Of a stretch of 64,000 bases of DNA, positions 32,237 to 41,772 are shown one piece after another; position 1 is the stretch's first letter, and each line of letters starts with the position of its first letter. Below the pieces are notes generated by a model. The model worked only from the letters and a program-made list of their open reading frames with translations, did not search any database and was not told the DNA's origin. Source of the DNA: JBAYJC01 sp041665285 (lineage in GTDB: Bacteria; Patescibacteriota; Patescibacteriia; 2-12-FULL-60-25); contig JBAYJC010000003.1 in assembly GCA_041665285.1 (NCBI GenBank), forward strand, positions 82,911 through 146,910, read 5' to 3'. Made by a program: the position numbers and the translations under genes.

Positions 32237-34666
32237 TTAATACGTTTGCTCCTTCAGTGGCTCTGGAAGCGGTAATCTTCCTTTTTGCACAGGCTGTTTT
32301 AGATCATTCAACCGAGTGGCAATCGCCGCATTAGTTGGATATTTCTGCGCGAGTTGCTCCACAAGCTCCAGAGCATCTGTTCTGCGACCAATGGCCTCAT
32401 ACATGGAAGAAAGGTACCACTTGGCATTTGCATTAGCCGCATCTGCGCGCACCACGCGTTCCATAAGCGCAATACCACGCTCTCGGTTGCCACTACGAAA
32501 ATAGAGAATGGCTAATTCAAACGCGATATTCGTGTCTTGTGTGTTTTGTTGAAGGATAAGCTCTAATTCCTTCACAGACTCCATCAAGCGGCCTTGGCGC
32601 TCAAAAACCACACCCATAAAATAGCGTGCAGGCAAAAAGTCTGATTTGAGGTTAATGGCGGCTCGCAACCACCTGGCCGCGGCGTCTAGATTTTCTTTCA
32701 CGCGTTCTTTTGCGGCTGTTCTGACTTTTTCATCTTTCACACCTGTTTGAATACGATCTGCTTCTGCACGCTGAAAATATAATTTGCCAATCTCTGTCAT
32801 GTACACAGGATTTTGCGGCTCACGACGATGTGCTTCTTCGTAGTTTTTCAGTGCAAACTGATCCGCATCATCAGCAAAACCAGACACGCTCTGGTATACA
32901 GACCCAAGATTTGCCCATACCTCTGGACTCATGGGCCACTGTTCTGTCGCAAGTTTCCCGTAATCAATGGACTTGCCAACAAGCACACGCACCTCTCTTG
33001 CCTGCTCCTGCGTGGGCTGTCCGCTCACAATAGCCATCGCCTGCCCAAGATGCGCCTGGGAAAGCGCTCGTACATACGTTTCTACAAATGGATTCAATGA
33101 CCGTGCTTTTTCCAAAAGCGTTCTTGCTTGCGTAGAGTATTTTTCCGCCCCAACAAAGCGCACTGCTTGCGTATACGCCTGTTCCGCAACTATACGCTGA
33201 CCCATGAGCCACCATCCTGAGATGGTGGTAATCGCCATGAGCGTAAATCCAATGGCAAGAAACGTCTGCCAAGATGGTGCCTTTGTCGTGTCTACGACAA
33301 ATCCCTTTGTGGCAGATAAAGCACCGAGAAGGGCCAAAGGGAACCAAAATGCTAATTGATGGACAAAACTCACGTTGTAGACAAACGCAATGAGAACAGC
33401 CGCCATCCAGCCCAATAATACGGTGACAAAGGCATACCACGTATCATCATCGCGTTCACGAAGCACATGCGCCCAGCTTTTCACGAGAGCAGAAATGAGC
33501 AGGGCGAGCCATAATCCAAAACCCAAAATACCAAGAGTTGCCAAGGACGTGATCGCCGTAGAATAGCCGCGGTCAAAACGCACGGCCCAAAAGGGTGACT
33601 GATTTACCAGAGGGTCGCGATGTAATGCATAGTCATAAAGCCACGTACCCGGTCCAGAGCCAAGCAGTGGGTGCTGTTCAAGCACACGCTGGGCAATGTG
33701 CCACGATGCACGGAAGGACGGGGTGATTTCGCTCGGGAGTGTGGCTTTCCAAGGAAATTTCGCGAAAAGAAATATGCCAGCGATCAGGAGCAACGCACCC
33801 ATGAAAGCAAGATGTACCGGCTTGCCAATGCGTCGCGTGCGGAAGTAGCCAAGAGCAAGCGAACCAAGCAAACAAACGAACAAGATCCCCCAAGCCGCGC
33901 GCATGTCTGTAAAAAGGAGGACAAGAAACGAGGTGATGGCCGTGAGCCACACTATCAGACGTGACCCCATCCCCTTGATACCATCTGAACCAAGCAGACA
34001 GACGTTGTCACGGCATCCGTGCATCAGAAGTACAGCGGACATCACAAGCGGAACAGTTAGAAAGATCGCGAGCCCATAGGTGCTCCCCGCGGTCGTAAAC
34101 GCCAATTCTTTGGCAACGGGCGATGAAAAAAGATGCCAGCCTGCCATTTGCAATAGTCCAAAACACGCGGCAACAAAAGAAGAGGCCAAAAACGCCAGCA
34201 CCATGTTGTACACTTGCGCCAAGCTACGTACGCGATTCACGATCACAAGATACAGCAAGATACAGCTCGCAATCGTAAGAAAAGACCAGCTTGTTTGGCC
34301 AGCTGTGCCTATGAGCGATGCGTAACGCTCTTCAGAAAATAAGGCAACAACAAAATAACCAGCGCCAAAAAGCATGACCGCTGTATGCAACCAACTTTTT
34401 GAAAACGAAAGATGTCGCTCCGCCAGCATTTTGCCTATCCACGCGGTTACAGCCAGCAACACGAGAGAAAACAAGACCGTCTGTTTGCTGATTTCTAGCG
34501 CATCCAATATTGATGTGGCGAATGCAAGCGGAACAAAGAAGATGATGCCGTAGATACAGGCGTCCAGCAAAAAGGAAAAAAGGAGCGAAGCCACCAAATG
34601 CGTATTCTGCCGCGGCTCTGCGCTAACACCTGGCACCTGCGGACGATCGCTAAAAAAATGTGACAT
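32237..34666 (-). CDS. O-antigen ligase/polymerase-like membrane protein with TPR tail
   Basis: I use the start MSHFFSDRPQV, which lies about 20 nt after a TATACT -10 box. About 12 membrane segments cover residues ~25-490. The large loop has the Wzy/WaaL-type RASWHIAQRVLEQHPLLGSGPGTW with ligase-family arginine and histidine. From about residue 510 the protein is soluble, with tetratricopeptide-like repeats (ARYFMGVVFERQGRLMESVKELELIL, IAFELAILYFRSGNRERGIALMERVV). It may link or polymerise surface glycans. About 809 residues; the wzy-plus-TPR layout is common in Patescibacteria. Confidence 0.85.
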   Translation of the reverse strand: MSHFFSDRPQVPGVSAEPRQNTHLVASLLFSFLLDACIYGIIFFVPLAFATSILDALEISKQTVLFSLVLLAVTAWIGKMLAERHLSFSKSWLHTAVMLFGAGYFVVALFSEERYASLIGTAGQTSWSFLTIASCILLYLVIVNRVRSLAQVYNMVLAFLASSFVAACFGLLQMAGWHLFSSPVAKELAFTTAGSTYGLAIFLTVPLVMSAVLLMHGCRDNVCLLGSDGIKGMGSRLIVWLTAITSFLVLLFTDMRAAWGILFVCLLGSLALGYFRTRRIGKPVHLAFMGALLLIAGIFLFAKFPWKATLPSEITPSFRASWHIAQRVLEQHPLLGSGPGTWLYDYALHRDPLVNQSPFWAVRFDRGYSTAITSLATLGILGFGLWLALLISALVKSWAHVLRERDDDTWYAFVTVLLGWMAAVLIAFVYNVSFVHQLAFWFPLALLGALSATKGFVVDTTKAPSWQTFLAIGFTLMAITTISGWWLMGQRIVAEQAYTQAVRFVGAEKYSTQARTLLEKARSLNPFVETYVRALSQAHLGQAMAIVSGQPTQEQAREVRVLVGKSIDYGKLATEQWPMSPEVWANLGSVYQSVSGFADDADQFALKNYEEAHRREPQNPVYMTEIGKLYFQRAEADRIQTGVKDEKVRTAAKERVKENLDAAARWLRAAINLKSDFLPARYFMGVVFERQGRLMESVKELELILQQNTQDTNIAFELAILYFRSGNRERGIALMERVVRADAANANAKWYLSSMYEAIGRRTDALELVEQLAQKYPTNAAIATRLNDLKQPVQKGRLPLPEPLKEQTY

Positions 34667-34705
34667 AGAACGACATCTGCAGTATAGCACGCGTAAACGT
34701 TCATA

Positions 34706-34745
34706 AAAAGAAAAAGCTCGCGCATCTGAAGCGATGGCGAGCAGA
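34706..34745 (-). terminator. Terminator of the 34748-35662 lipoprotein
   Basis: Minus-strand GCTCGC ... GCGAGC followed by TTTTTCTTTTT. Confidence 0.8.
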
Positions 34746-34747
34746 AC

Positions 34748-35662
34748 TCAGAACGTGACGCCGCAGAGCCTCGCGCCGGATGACGAGGAGTCGTCCGCGC
34801 AAGTAACCGACAGTGTGCGTGCGCCCTGCGTGACCGTGAACCGGCTCTGGTAGTCCGTTGGGCAGGGCGTCGAGTGATTCAGCGGACACACGGCCACACA
34901 CGGTCCAGTGGCACTCCCGGAGTTGTAGCACGGGAGAAAGTTGACCCTTGTACCGGTGGGGAAGCCCGTCACCGTATTCCATCCGAGAATCCCCGTGGGG
35001 TCGAAGTTGCAGGTGACCGTGGTGAGAGAGCCGTCCATCCCAGGACACCGCCGCCTGCTCCAGTTGCCGATCCCAGGAGTCTCCGGATGGTTCACATTGA
35101 AGTCCAGGATCGGATTGACCGTGATTTGACCAGCCGCCTCACGACGGAACACGACCATGATGGGATCCGCTCCCCTGGGCTCGGTCGGCACGTCAGCGGC
35201 CGTGTCTGCTGTGGACGTATCGCGTGCATCCACGCCACGATCCGTGGGGACATCTGCCTCGACAGACGTGTCACGAGGCACGTCCGCGCCGCGGTCAGGC
35301 TGTGCGTCGATCACGTCCGTGGCAAAACCCGTGTCACTCACGATGGCCACGTCCGCGCTGTCCACGACCGATGTGTCTACTACGAACCAGTCTGCCATGA
35401 CATCCGCGACACTCGTGTCAGCCGCCGCGTCAGGTGTCGTCGCCTCGAGGATTAGCGTGTCAGCCATGGGCCTGTCCGCAGTGGAGCTGTCCACCCGACA
35501 CGGTCGCCACTCCTGGTCGAGGCAGGTTACCGCACCTTCGAGAAGGCCTCCGTCCTGCGCAGGACGCGAGGGCAGATCGCCATCAAGCATCCCGCAACCC
35601 AGCGCCAAGGCCGCGACCATCGCGACCAAGGCAAGCCCGTAGGTCGTCCAATTGAGCCTCAT
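34748..35662 (-). CDS. Asp/Thr-rich lipoprotein, unknown function
   Basis: The start (MRLNWTTYGLALVAMVAALALGC) is 3-4 nt after GGAGGAA and gives a signal peptide with lipobox LALGC. Residues ~25-170 are a stalk rich in D, T, V and A with DTSV, DRGVD and DTS repeats. A C-terminal domain of about 130 residues has six or more cysteines (RRRCPG, TVTCNFD, FLPCYN, GPCVAVCPLNHSTPCP, VTCADD, RLCGVTF) that probably form disulfides, so it should be folded outside the membrane. Third lipoprotein of this style in the window. Monocistronic, GC-rich. Confidence 0.8.
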   Translation of the reverse strand: MRLNWTTYGLALVAMVAALALGCGMLDGDLPSRPAQDGGLLEGAVTCLDQEWRPCRVDSSTADRPMADTLILEATTPDAAADTSVADVMADWFVVDTSVVDSADVAIVSDTGFATDVIDAQPDRGADVPRDTSVEADVPTDRGVDARDTSTADTAADVPTEPRGADPIMVVFRREAAGQITVNPILDFNVNHPETPGIGNWSRRRCPGMDGSLTTVTCNFDPTGILGWNTVTGFPTGTRVNFLPCYNSGSATGPCVAVCPLNHSTPCPTDYQSRFTVTQGARTLSVTCADDSSSSGARLCGVTF

Positions 35663-35773
35663 AGTTCCTCCATGTTCCAGAGTACGGAACACGTAAGGTT
35701 GGCACAAGCAACGGGTTTTGTCAACCGTGGGCCCGCCATAATTAAAATCACCTCAGCGTATTTCTGAGGTGAT

Positions 35774-38700
35774 TTATTCGGTGGTTGTGGTAGATTCAAC
35801 GGTTGGAAGAGGCGCTTCTGTCACCACGGGAACAACGACAGGCTCTGGCACCGCTGGCTCAACAACGGGCGTTGGCTCTGGAGTTGGCTCAGGTGGCGTT
35901 GGTACCGGCTCAACGACCGGCGTTGGTACCGGCTCTATCACGGGCAGAGGTTCTACTACTGCTGGCTCTGGAGCCACAGGCTCTTCCGCGACCGGTACTA
36001 TCTGCGGTGGCTCTGGCTCAACAACGGGCGTTGGCTGTGCGGGCTGTGTGGTTGTTGCTGATGTTGGGGTGACGGCTATATCTTCTGGCTCTGGTGCAGG
36101 ATCGACGACGGGTTCTGGCGCTGGTTTCTTTGTCTGTGTGCCATTCACCATAAAACCTGTAGTGGGATCAACAGAGGCAGAGGTGCCGTCAGAGGCGTAG
36201 ACCTTCTCATCAACACCCGTTGGGTCCACGCGCCAGGTAAAGGCAATGTCGCGTGTCTGCTCTTGCTTCATCACAATATCAAACCCTGTATCCGTATAAT
36301 TATCCGTCCACCAGCCGCCCTCGACTTCGCCGCGAGGTGTTGCTTGGACATTTGGATAGCCGCCCACAGATGGGAAACTGACATGAACGCGCGTGGCTCC
36401 AGAAATAATGATGGCAAAGCCACGTTGCGGCATAAACACGGGAGCGGCCGCATCCGCCACAGCCTCTGCGGCGGCAAGTTGCACGCTCTTGTCTCCTCCC
36501 CACCACACAGGGTTCACGTACGCTTCCACAAGACCAATATCATTGCCACTAAAATCTTCAAGTGCCTGACCAACAACCGGGCCTGCTTCCACTGCTTTGA
36601 CTGCTACGCCAGGAATGGTCGAAGGCGCGAGCATGTCACCGATTTGAATAGCGCCCTTCAACGTAGACACTTTCGTCGGCACGCGACCAACAAGGGCAAT
36701 CGGATGCGTGGATGGAGCCGCGGCACCAGCCACAAAGCCTGGTTTAGTGGAAACAATGCCAATCAACATTTTATCTGGCTCTGAGGCGCGTTGCACATGA
36801 ATGCGTCCGCGTTGACTCACCACCACTAAGTCACCTGGCTCCAATTTGTCTGGCGAATAGTAACGCTCAGCAAAATCATACGAAGAATTTGCCTGCCAGC
36901 CGTCTGCATTTGTCGCCATGTAGGTCGTGGTTGGCGATAACGAATCATCCAAATAGATGTACTTGTCTTGCTGAATGGTCCCACGCGCAGAAGGATACAG
37001 CTTTCCGCCAATCACCAAATCTTGCTTGATCGTCGCTGTACCATCTTGATCCAACGCGAGCAAGGTTGTTGTGGAGGCATTCTTAATCGTGAATGAAGAT
37101 GTCGCGACGCTTGTCACGGTGTTTGCGAGGATAAAGTCAGAAGAAATCGCAGATGTTCCGTTCCAAGCACTACCTCGAAACGTCAGACCCCAAGAATCAG
37201 CAGTCGGATTCTCTGCGCTGGTTACTGCACGTGGGGCCATCACAAGGTCGTCTGTCACTTGCGCAACCGTTCCATCGGTGGCGAGCAAGGATCCTGCGTA
37301 ATATTGCGCATTGATAAAGACGACGACCGTAGAGGTTGTATTTGCATTTTCTAAAGCGCGTCCAATAATCATGCCTGGTTTTGTGGCCTTCATGGCAAAG
37401 CCCGGCAAAGATGAGGCCGCAAGCGGATCGCCAATACTTATCGGGCCATTTTGCAGAGAAAACTTCACGGGCACACGTCCGACAAGGGCCACGGATGCGC
37501 CATTTTTACGTCCAAGCAATACGCCAGGCGATGTAGAAACCACGCCGATCGTCTTTGGATCATACGCAACACCCGTGCTCTTTGTGACAGTCGTTGAAGA
37601 GACGCTATCCATCACGAGCACATCGCCAGGCTCTGCTGTACCACGGATTTGGTACTCTTCCGCAAGATCAAGATTTGCTGATGTAAAGACTCCGTTCGTA
37701 TAGATCGACGTCGCAGAACCAATATTTCCTTGGACAAAGAGGTCGTCTCCATCCATAAAGAAATTCGGATCCATGGTAACCTCAATAGTGGAGGTGCCCA
37801 CGGCAAGGTTGCCAAAAATCGTGGATGTTGTGCTCGTTGTACCGCCAGAAAATCCACCAAGAGAATAGACACCGCCTTGGCCAACAGAGACACCATTGCC
37901 CACATTTAACGTATTGGCAATGCGGCCATCTTGGGTCACATTCAATTGTCCGACCTCTGTGTTATACGCCGTCATGTTCGCGGTCTCAATGCCACCAAAA
38001 TCCAAGGTAAACATGCCAAACGCTGTCATGGTCAGGCCAAAACGACCTCCGGACACATTCAGGAGACGATAGGAACCACCATCAGGCGTCAGAACAGAAT
38101 CAACCAGCTCAAGGCCCATGGGACTCCGTACATCAAACACCCTATAGTTGGCATTAAGCGCTAAGTGTAGGTAACCACCTGCAAGTTGCATACACCCATA
38201 CAGAGCCGCACAACCTCCTTCTGCACCTATCCATCGATTGATCTCCACAAGATTGCTATCGTCACTCGCATCCAAAATACGAACACCACTTACACCAAGA
38301 GCGGCAATATTTCCATCATTCACATACAAATATCGCCCCTGGATTGCTAACCCTCTTGTAGCCATGGTGTCTGGAGAGGTATAGGTGCTCTTCAGGCTCA
38401 GGTCATAGGGCGAGGCAATATTCAAAACATGAATTTGATTTGCCGAGCCGTCTCCGACGTAGAGATATTTTCCCTGAAGCGCAAGGCCGGTCGCCATATT
38501 TCCAAGCGGGATCGCCCATGTAGAAAGAAGCCGTGGGCTTGCCCCATTTGCAAGATCAAAGATGCGAACATTAGCATCTGCTGTAATCAGATAGCGCCCA
38601 TTCCCTGTGACAAATCGGGGTACAGATCCAAGAGTGACCGTGGAAACAAGGGTAGAGCTCGCAATATTACTGATATCAATGATCCCAAGCGTACCGCTAT

Positions 38701-41473
38701 TTTCGTTTGTTACATACGCATAGTGCCCGTTCACATACACGCCCACGGGCATATCGCCTCCAGAATAGGTGCTTGTCACAAAGGCATAGGCCGAAGAGGT
38801 CGATGTCCGTTCGTAGATGGCCAACTGGTCCGTACTGCTATAAGTAACAAACGTATATTTCCCCTGCGTCACAGCCATGTTTGGCGTCGCATCAATCAAT
38901 GATGTCGTCGAAGAAGCAACGGATGTACTTCCAGATATCGGCAAGAATGCCGCATTTTTTGAAACCGTGAGATACGATGACGTTGTGGTCGTCACTCCTA
39001 ATGTCGTTGTGTAGGTATCTGTGAGGAATGCGGTGCCTGTCACATTAATATTTTCAGAAACATAGGCGTCACCCAACACCTCAAACAATGCATAGTCTGT
39101 TGTCGTAGCGATTCCGCCAAGCACCGCGGCATTCACACCTGTTGCAAGGTGCGTCACGAGATTATCTGTAGATGTAGTCCATCCTCCGCCCGCGCCTCCA
39201 CCGCCAGAAGGCCATGCACTAAGCGTTTGACCACCAAGCGTCATGGAGCCAAGCACAGCGAAATTCGTTGTTGTGGCGTTTGTGGATGTTGAATTGCCAA
39301 GATAGGCATCAAAGCGCAAATCTTCACGACCAAAGGCAAAAAGAAGATCTGACGTGGGCAAAATATATCCTCCTCCAGGGCTTAGATACATGTTCCCCGT
39401 GACAGAACTTAGCGCTAAGTCTCCTGTAGACGTAACGGAAAAGCCTCCATCCGTTTTCCAAATGTACCCATCTCCATATTTCGTGGACGCCGCACCCACG
39501 ATGAACTCACCATTTGTATAAACAGACGTTGCAGAGCCAATATTTCCTCCAACAAATAGATCGTCTCCATTGATGGAGAACATGCTATTCATGATAATCT
39601 GCTTTGTGGAGGTACCGATGAGCAAATTTCCCAAGATCGTGGAGGTCGAACCTATGGCGCTCACGGCAAGAGCACCCGAAGACATAATACCAGGCTCCCC
39701 CACATTTAATCCGCCAGAAACCTGCAAATGCTCAGAAATATCGACATTGCCTCGCACATAGGTATTTCCCAACTCAGCCGCGTGAGCAAGCAAGGCGTTT
39801 GTTTCCAGCCCTCCAAGATCAACCGTGTCAAAGAGATAAGGCGCTCCAAATACCACGGCGTGCGCTTTTCTCCCTACAACAGAAAACCCAAGCATCTGCG
39901 CTGACCATGGATCAAATTCCCCCAGCTTTCTGATATATCTCGGATTCTCCATGTCATATACCACCATGCCAGATGAAAGCGCCACATAAAGGTAACGGCC
40001 GGAAATGGCTAAGGAGTTGAACGCTGGAGATGCCGAAGAAACGGTAAAGGTCCCGGCAATCTGGATATCAGATGGGTTTGCGATATCAAAGATGCTCGCA
40101 TTTGTCCCGTTATATTCGAGCGCGTACGCGTATCTTCCATTCACCGCAATGTCTCCGGTGACGTATCCTGTCACAGAATCCAACTGCGTTACATTTTGCG
40201 GATCGCTAATATCAAGCAAATATGTGGTCGTATCACCGCTTGAACCAACGAACAAACGCGTACCCAATGGTTTCAAAACCGTGGGATTATATCCAAACAA
40301 ACTGTACGTAGAGAGCAAAACCGGGGCAAGCGGATTTGAGATATCCAATACTTTCAGCGCTCCAACCTGGCCGACGTACAAATACTTTCCTTGCCCAGCA
40401 ATACTGCCTGCGGCTAATCCCGTGATGACTCCAACCTTATCGTACATCCTCGCGGGGTTAGAGACATCGAATATCGTAATATCACCTGTGGTGCTATGAG
40501 GGATGTACGCATACCGACCGCTCACATAGATATCAACCGGATAGGTGCTCCTTGTGGAAGTCGTTGCCACCATGAGAGGGGTCGAGGAGGCAGATGTATC
40601 AAACACTGTCACGGTATCTGTATCAGGACCCAGGACGTACGTGTAGCGGCCAAAGGTGCGGATTCTTGCATAACCGCTAAAATAGCCTGTGCTCGTTGAT
40701 GCGGTACGGCGCAAACGAGCAACATCCGTAGGAATAATATCTAAGCGCGAGCCTGTGGCATTGAGGTGGTTTGTTTCCAAACCTGTGGCATAAGCGCTCC
40801 CTGTTTTCTTTACATGAAAAACCGCTGTACCTGTTGCATCTATGCCACGCATGATGAAATCCAGATCATCATTTGCCCCAGAAGAACGTACATCAAGGGC
40901 CGAACGAGCTCCTGTTGCCGTGCTCGTAGAGGTCTGGTTAATGGTAAAAAGCGTTGTGCCATCAGCCGCTGAGCTTGAGGCGTACATGCCTTGCAGCATT
41001 TCTGAATTGAATGCCTGCGGAACCGCCATAAGACGCTTGCGAGGAGTCATTTCACTATCCGCTTCAATCGTGATGCCAAGGTACAAGCCATCCGTATTCC
41101 AAAGAACCGCATCACTAAGAGCATTTTGCGTGCCTCCTTCTGCAGACGTATCGCCCAAGGCAATGGTAAATAGTCCGCTCGCTACTGTGACTTGAAGCGC
41201 TGTTGGCGAAAACAGCGTCCCTGATGCCGTCCAAATCGGGTCTGTACCAACGGTAGGGGTGTCGTAAATATTGAACTTGATGTTGTACGTGCCATCAACC
41301 ACTGCCGCGCCCGCATCATTCAAAAGTTTTGCCTGATAATTGATCTGCCGATTTATGCCGGTTGCCGCTTGTACATCCGTTGCAGAGCCGAGAAGCAACC
41401 CAACAGACAACAAAAGTGCGGCGCCAAGAGTAATGGGCTTACAAAGGAAGTTACGAGCAAACCAATGAAACAT
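35774..41473 (-). CDS. Giant secreted surface protein with two LVIVD/YVTN-like beta-propellers
   Basis: About 1,899 residues from the start MFHWFARNF, which directly opens a signal peptide (ITLGAALLLSVGLLLGSATDVQA). A longer frame from a GTG at 41593 would put 40 polar residues first. After the signal come NRQINYQAKLLNDAG, a domain common in Patescibacteria exported proteins, and two propeller regions built from GRYAYV/GKYLYV repeats (each unit near 40 residues: GRYAYIPHSTTGDITIFDVSNP and similar). Two related domains near residues ~1330-1440 and ~1570-1690 share EPGDLVV ... IGIVST ... VALVGRVP. The C-terminus is a Pro/Glu/Val-rich tail (PEPTPVVEP steps), likely wall-spanning. Probably an adhesin or surface-layer component. 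Confidence 0.8.
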   Translation of the reverse strand: MFHWFARNFLCKPITLGAALLLSVGLLLGSATDVQAATGINRQINYQAKLLNDAGAAVVDGTYNIKFNIYDTPTVGTDPIWTASGTLFSPTALQVTVASGLFTIALGDTSAEGGTQNALSDAVLWNTDGLYLGITIEADSEMTPRKRLMAVPQAFNSEMLQGMYASSSAADGTTLFTINQTSTSTATGARSALDVRSSGANDDLDFIMRGIDATGTAVFHVKKTGSAYATGLETNHLNATGSRLDIIPTDVARLRRTASTSTGYFSGYARIRTFGRYTYVLGPDTDTVTVFDTSASSTPLMVATTSTRSTYPVDIYVSGRYAYIPHSTTGDITIFDVSNPARMYDKVGVITGLAAGSIAGQGKYLYVGQVGALKVLDISNPLAPVLLSTYSLFGYNPTVLKPLGTRLFVGSSGDTTTYLLDISDPQNVTQLDSVTGYVTGDIAVNGRYAYALEYNGTNASIFDIANPSDIQIAGTFTVSSASPAFNSLAISGRYLYVALSSGMVVYDMENPRYIRKLGEFDPWSAQMLGFSVVGRKAHAVVFGAPYLFDTVDLGGLETNALLAHAAELGNTYVRGNVDISEHLQVSGGLNVGEPGIMSSGALAVSAIGSTSTILGNLLIGTSTKQIIMNSMFSINGDDLFVGGNIGSATSVYTNGEFIVGAASTKYGDGYIWKTDGGFSVTSTGDLALSSVTGNMYLSPGGGYILPTSDLLFAFGREDLRFDAYLGNSTSTNATTTNFAVLGSMTLGGQTLSAWPSGGGGAGGGWTTSTDNLVTHLATGVNAAVLGGIATTTDYALFEVLGDAYVSENINVTGTAFLTDTYTTTLGVTTTTSSYLTVSKNAAFLPISGSTSVASSTTSLIDATPNMAVTQGKYTFVTYSSTDQLAIYERTSTSSAYAFVTSTYSGGDMPVGVYVNGHYAYVTNENSGTLGIIDISNIASSTLVSTVTLGSVPRFVTGNGRYLITADANVRIFDLANGASPRLLSTWAIPLGNMATGLALQGKYLYVGDGSANQIHVLNIASPYDLSLKSTYTSPDTMATRGLAIQGRYLYVNDGNIAALGVSGVRILDASDDSNLVEINRWIGAEGGCAALYGCMQLAGGYLHLALNANYRVFDVRSPMGLELVDSVLTPDGGSYRLLNVSGGRFGLTMTAFGMFTLDFGGIETANMTAYNTEVGQLNVTQDGRIANTLNVGNGVSVGQGGVYSLGGFSGGTTSTTSTIFGNLAVGTSTIEVTMDPNFFMDGDDLFVQGNIGSATSIYTNGVFTSANLDLAEEYQIRGTAEPGDVLVMDSVSSTTVTKSTGVAYDPKTIGVVSTSPGVLLGRKNGASVALVGRVPVKFSLQNGPISIGDPLAASSLPGFAMKATKPGMIIGRALENANTTSTVVVFINAQYYAGSLLATDGTVAQVTDDLVMAPRAVTSAENPTADSWGLTFRGSAWNGTSAISSDFILANTVTSVATSSFTIKNASTTTLLALDQDGTATIKQDLVIGGKLYPSARGTIQQDKYIYLDDSLSPTTTYMATNADGWQANSSYDFAERYYSPDKLEPGDLVVVSQRGRIHVQRASEPDKMLIGIVSTKPGFVAGAAAPSTHPIALVGRVPTKVSTLKGAIQIGDMLAPSTIPGVAVKAVEAGPVVGQALEDFSGNDIGLVEAYVNPVWWGGDKSVQLAAAEAVADAAAPVFMPQRGFAIIISGATRVHVSFPSVGGYPNVQATPRGEVEGGWWTDNYTDTGFDIVMKQEQTRDIAFTWRVDPTGVDEKVYASDGTSASVDPTTGFMVNGTQTKKPAPEPVVDPAPEPEDIAVTPTSATTTQPAQPTPVVEPEPPQIVPVAEEPVAPEPAVVEPLPVIEPVPTPVVEPVPTPPEPTPEPTPVVEPAVPEPVVVPVVTEAPLPTVESTTTTE

Positions 41474-41668
41474 AGAACGCGGATCTTCCAGAACTGCGTA
41501 ATGACTGGCGTACGTCCGTTCGGCGCCAGCAAATGCCTCTCCTGTTTCAGAAGGATAGACCATCCGGCTTTTCAGCCGATCCTCCTGCGACACGCCTCGG
41601 GGAAACAGCGCTTGTTCTGGCGTGCTAAGCCAGGGAACCGCTGTCTCGTGAAGGCATGTCTATTATAC
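41474..41668 (-). promoter_or_regulatory. Promoter and highly structured leader of the giant surface protein gene
   Basis: A TATAAT -10 lies on the minus strand near 41657-41662. The ~180-nt leader can form ACAGCG ... CGCTGT around CTGGC-ttagcac-GCCAG, then CGGCT-gaaa-AGCCG, CTTCTG-aaa-CAGGAG and GCTGGCG ... CGCCAGT before the ATG at 41473. I cannot match it to a known riboswitch class; the open frame through it may be coincidental. Confidence 0.4.
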
Positions 41669-41719
41669 AGAGAAAGGAGGGAAAAAGATATTTTTGGCTC
41701 AATGATCATTCAGACGCGC

Positions 41720-41760
41720 TGTGGATAATAATGCCTTACCTGTGCAAATACTGTGGATAA
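41720..41760. promoter_or_regulatory. Pair of perfect DnaA boxes
   Basis: TGTGGATAA at 41720-41728 and 41752-41760, same orientation, 32 bp apart, followed by TGTGCATAG. They lie between the two large surface genes, upstream of the promoter at 41660. Confidence 0.6.
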
Positions 41761-41772
41761 GCTGTGCATAGT

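Noticed and set aside
41474..41593. N-terminal extension of the giant surface protein from GTG at 41593
   Set aside because: It would place 40 polar residues before an ideal signal peptide; the DNA there folds into several hairpins, more like a leader. Not excluded.
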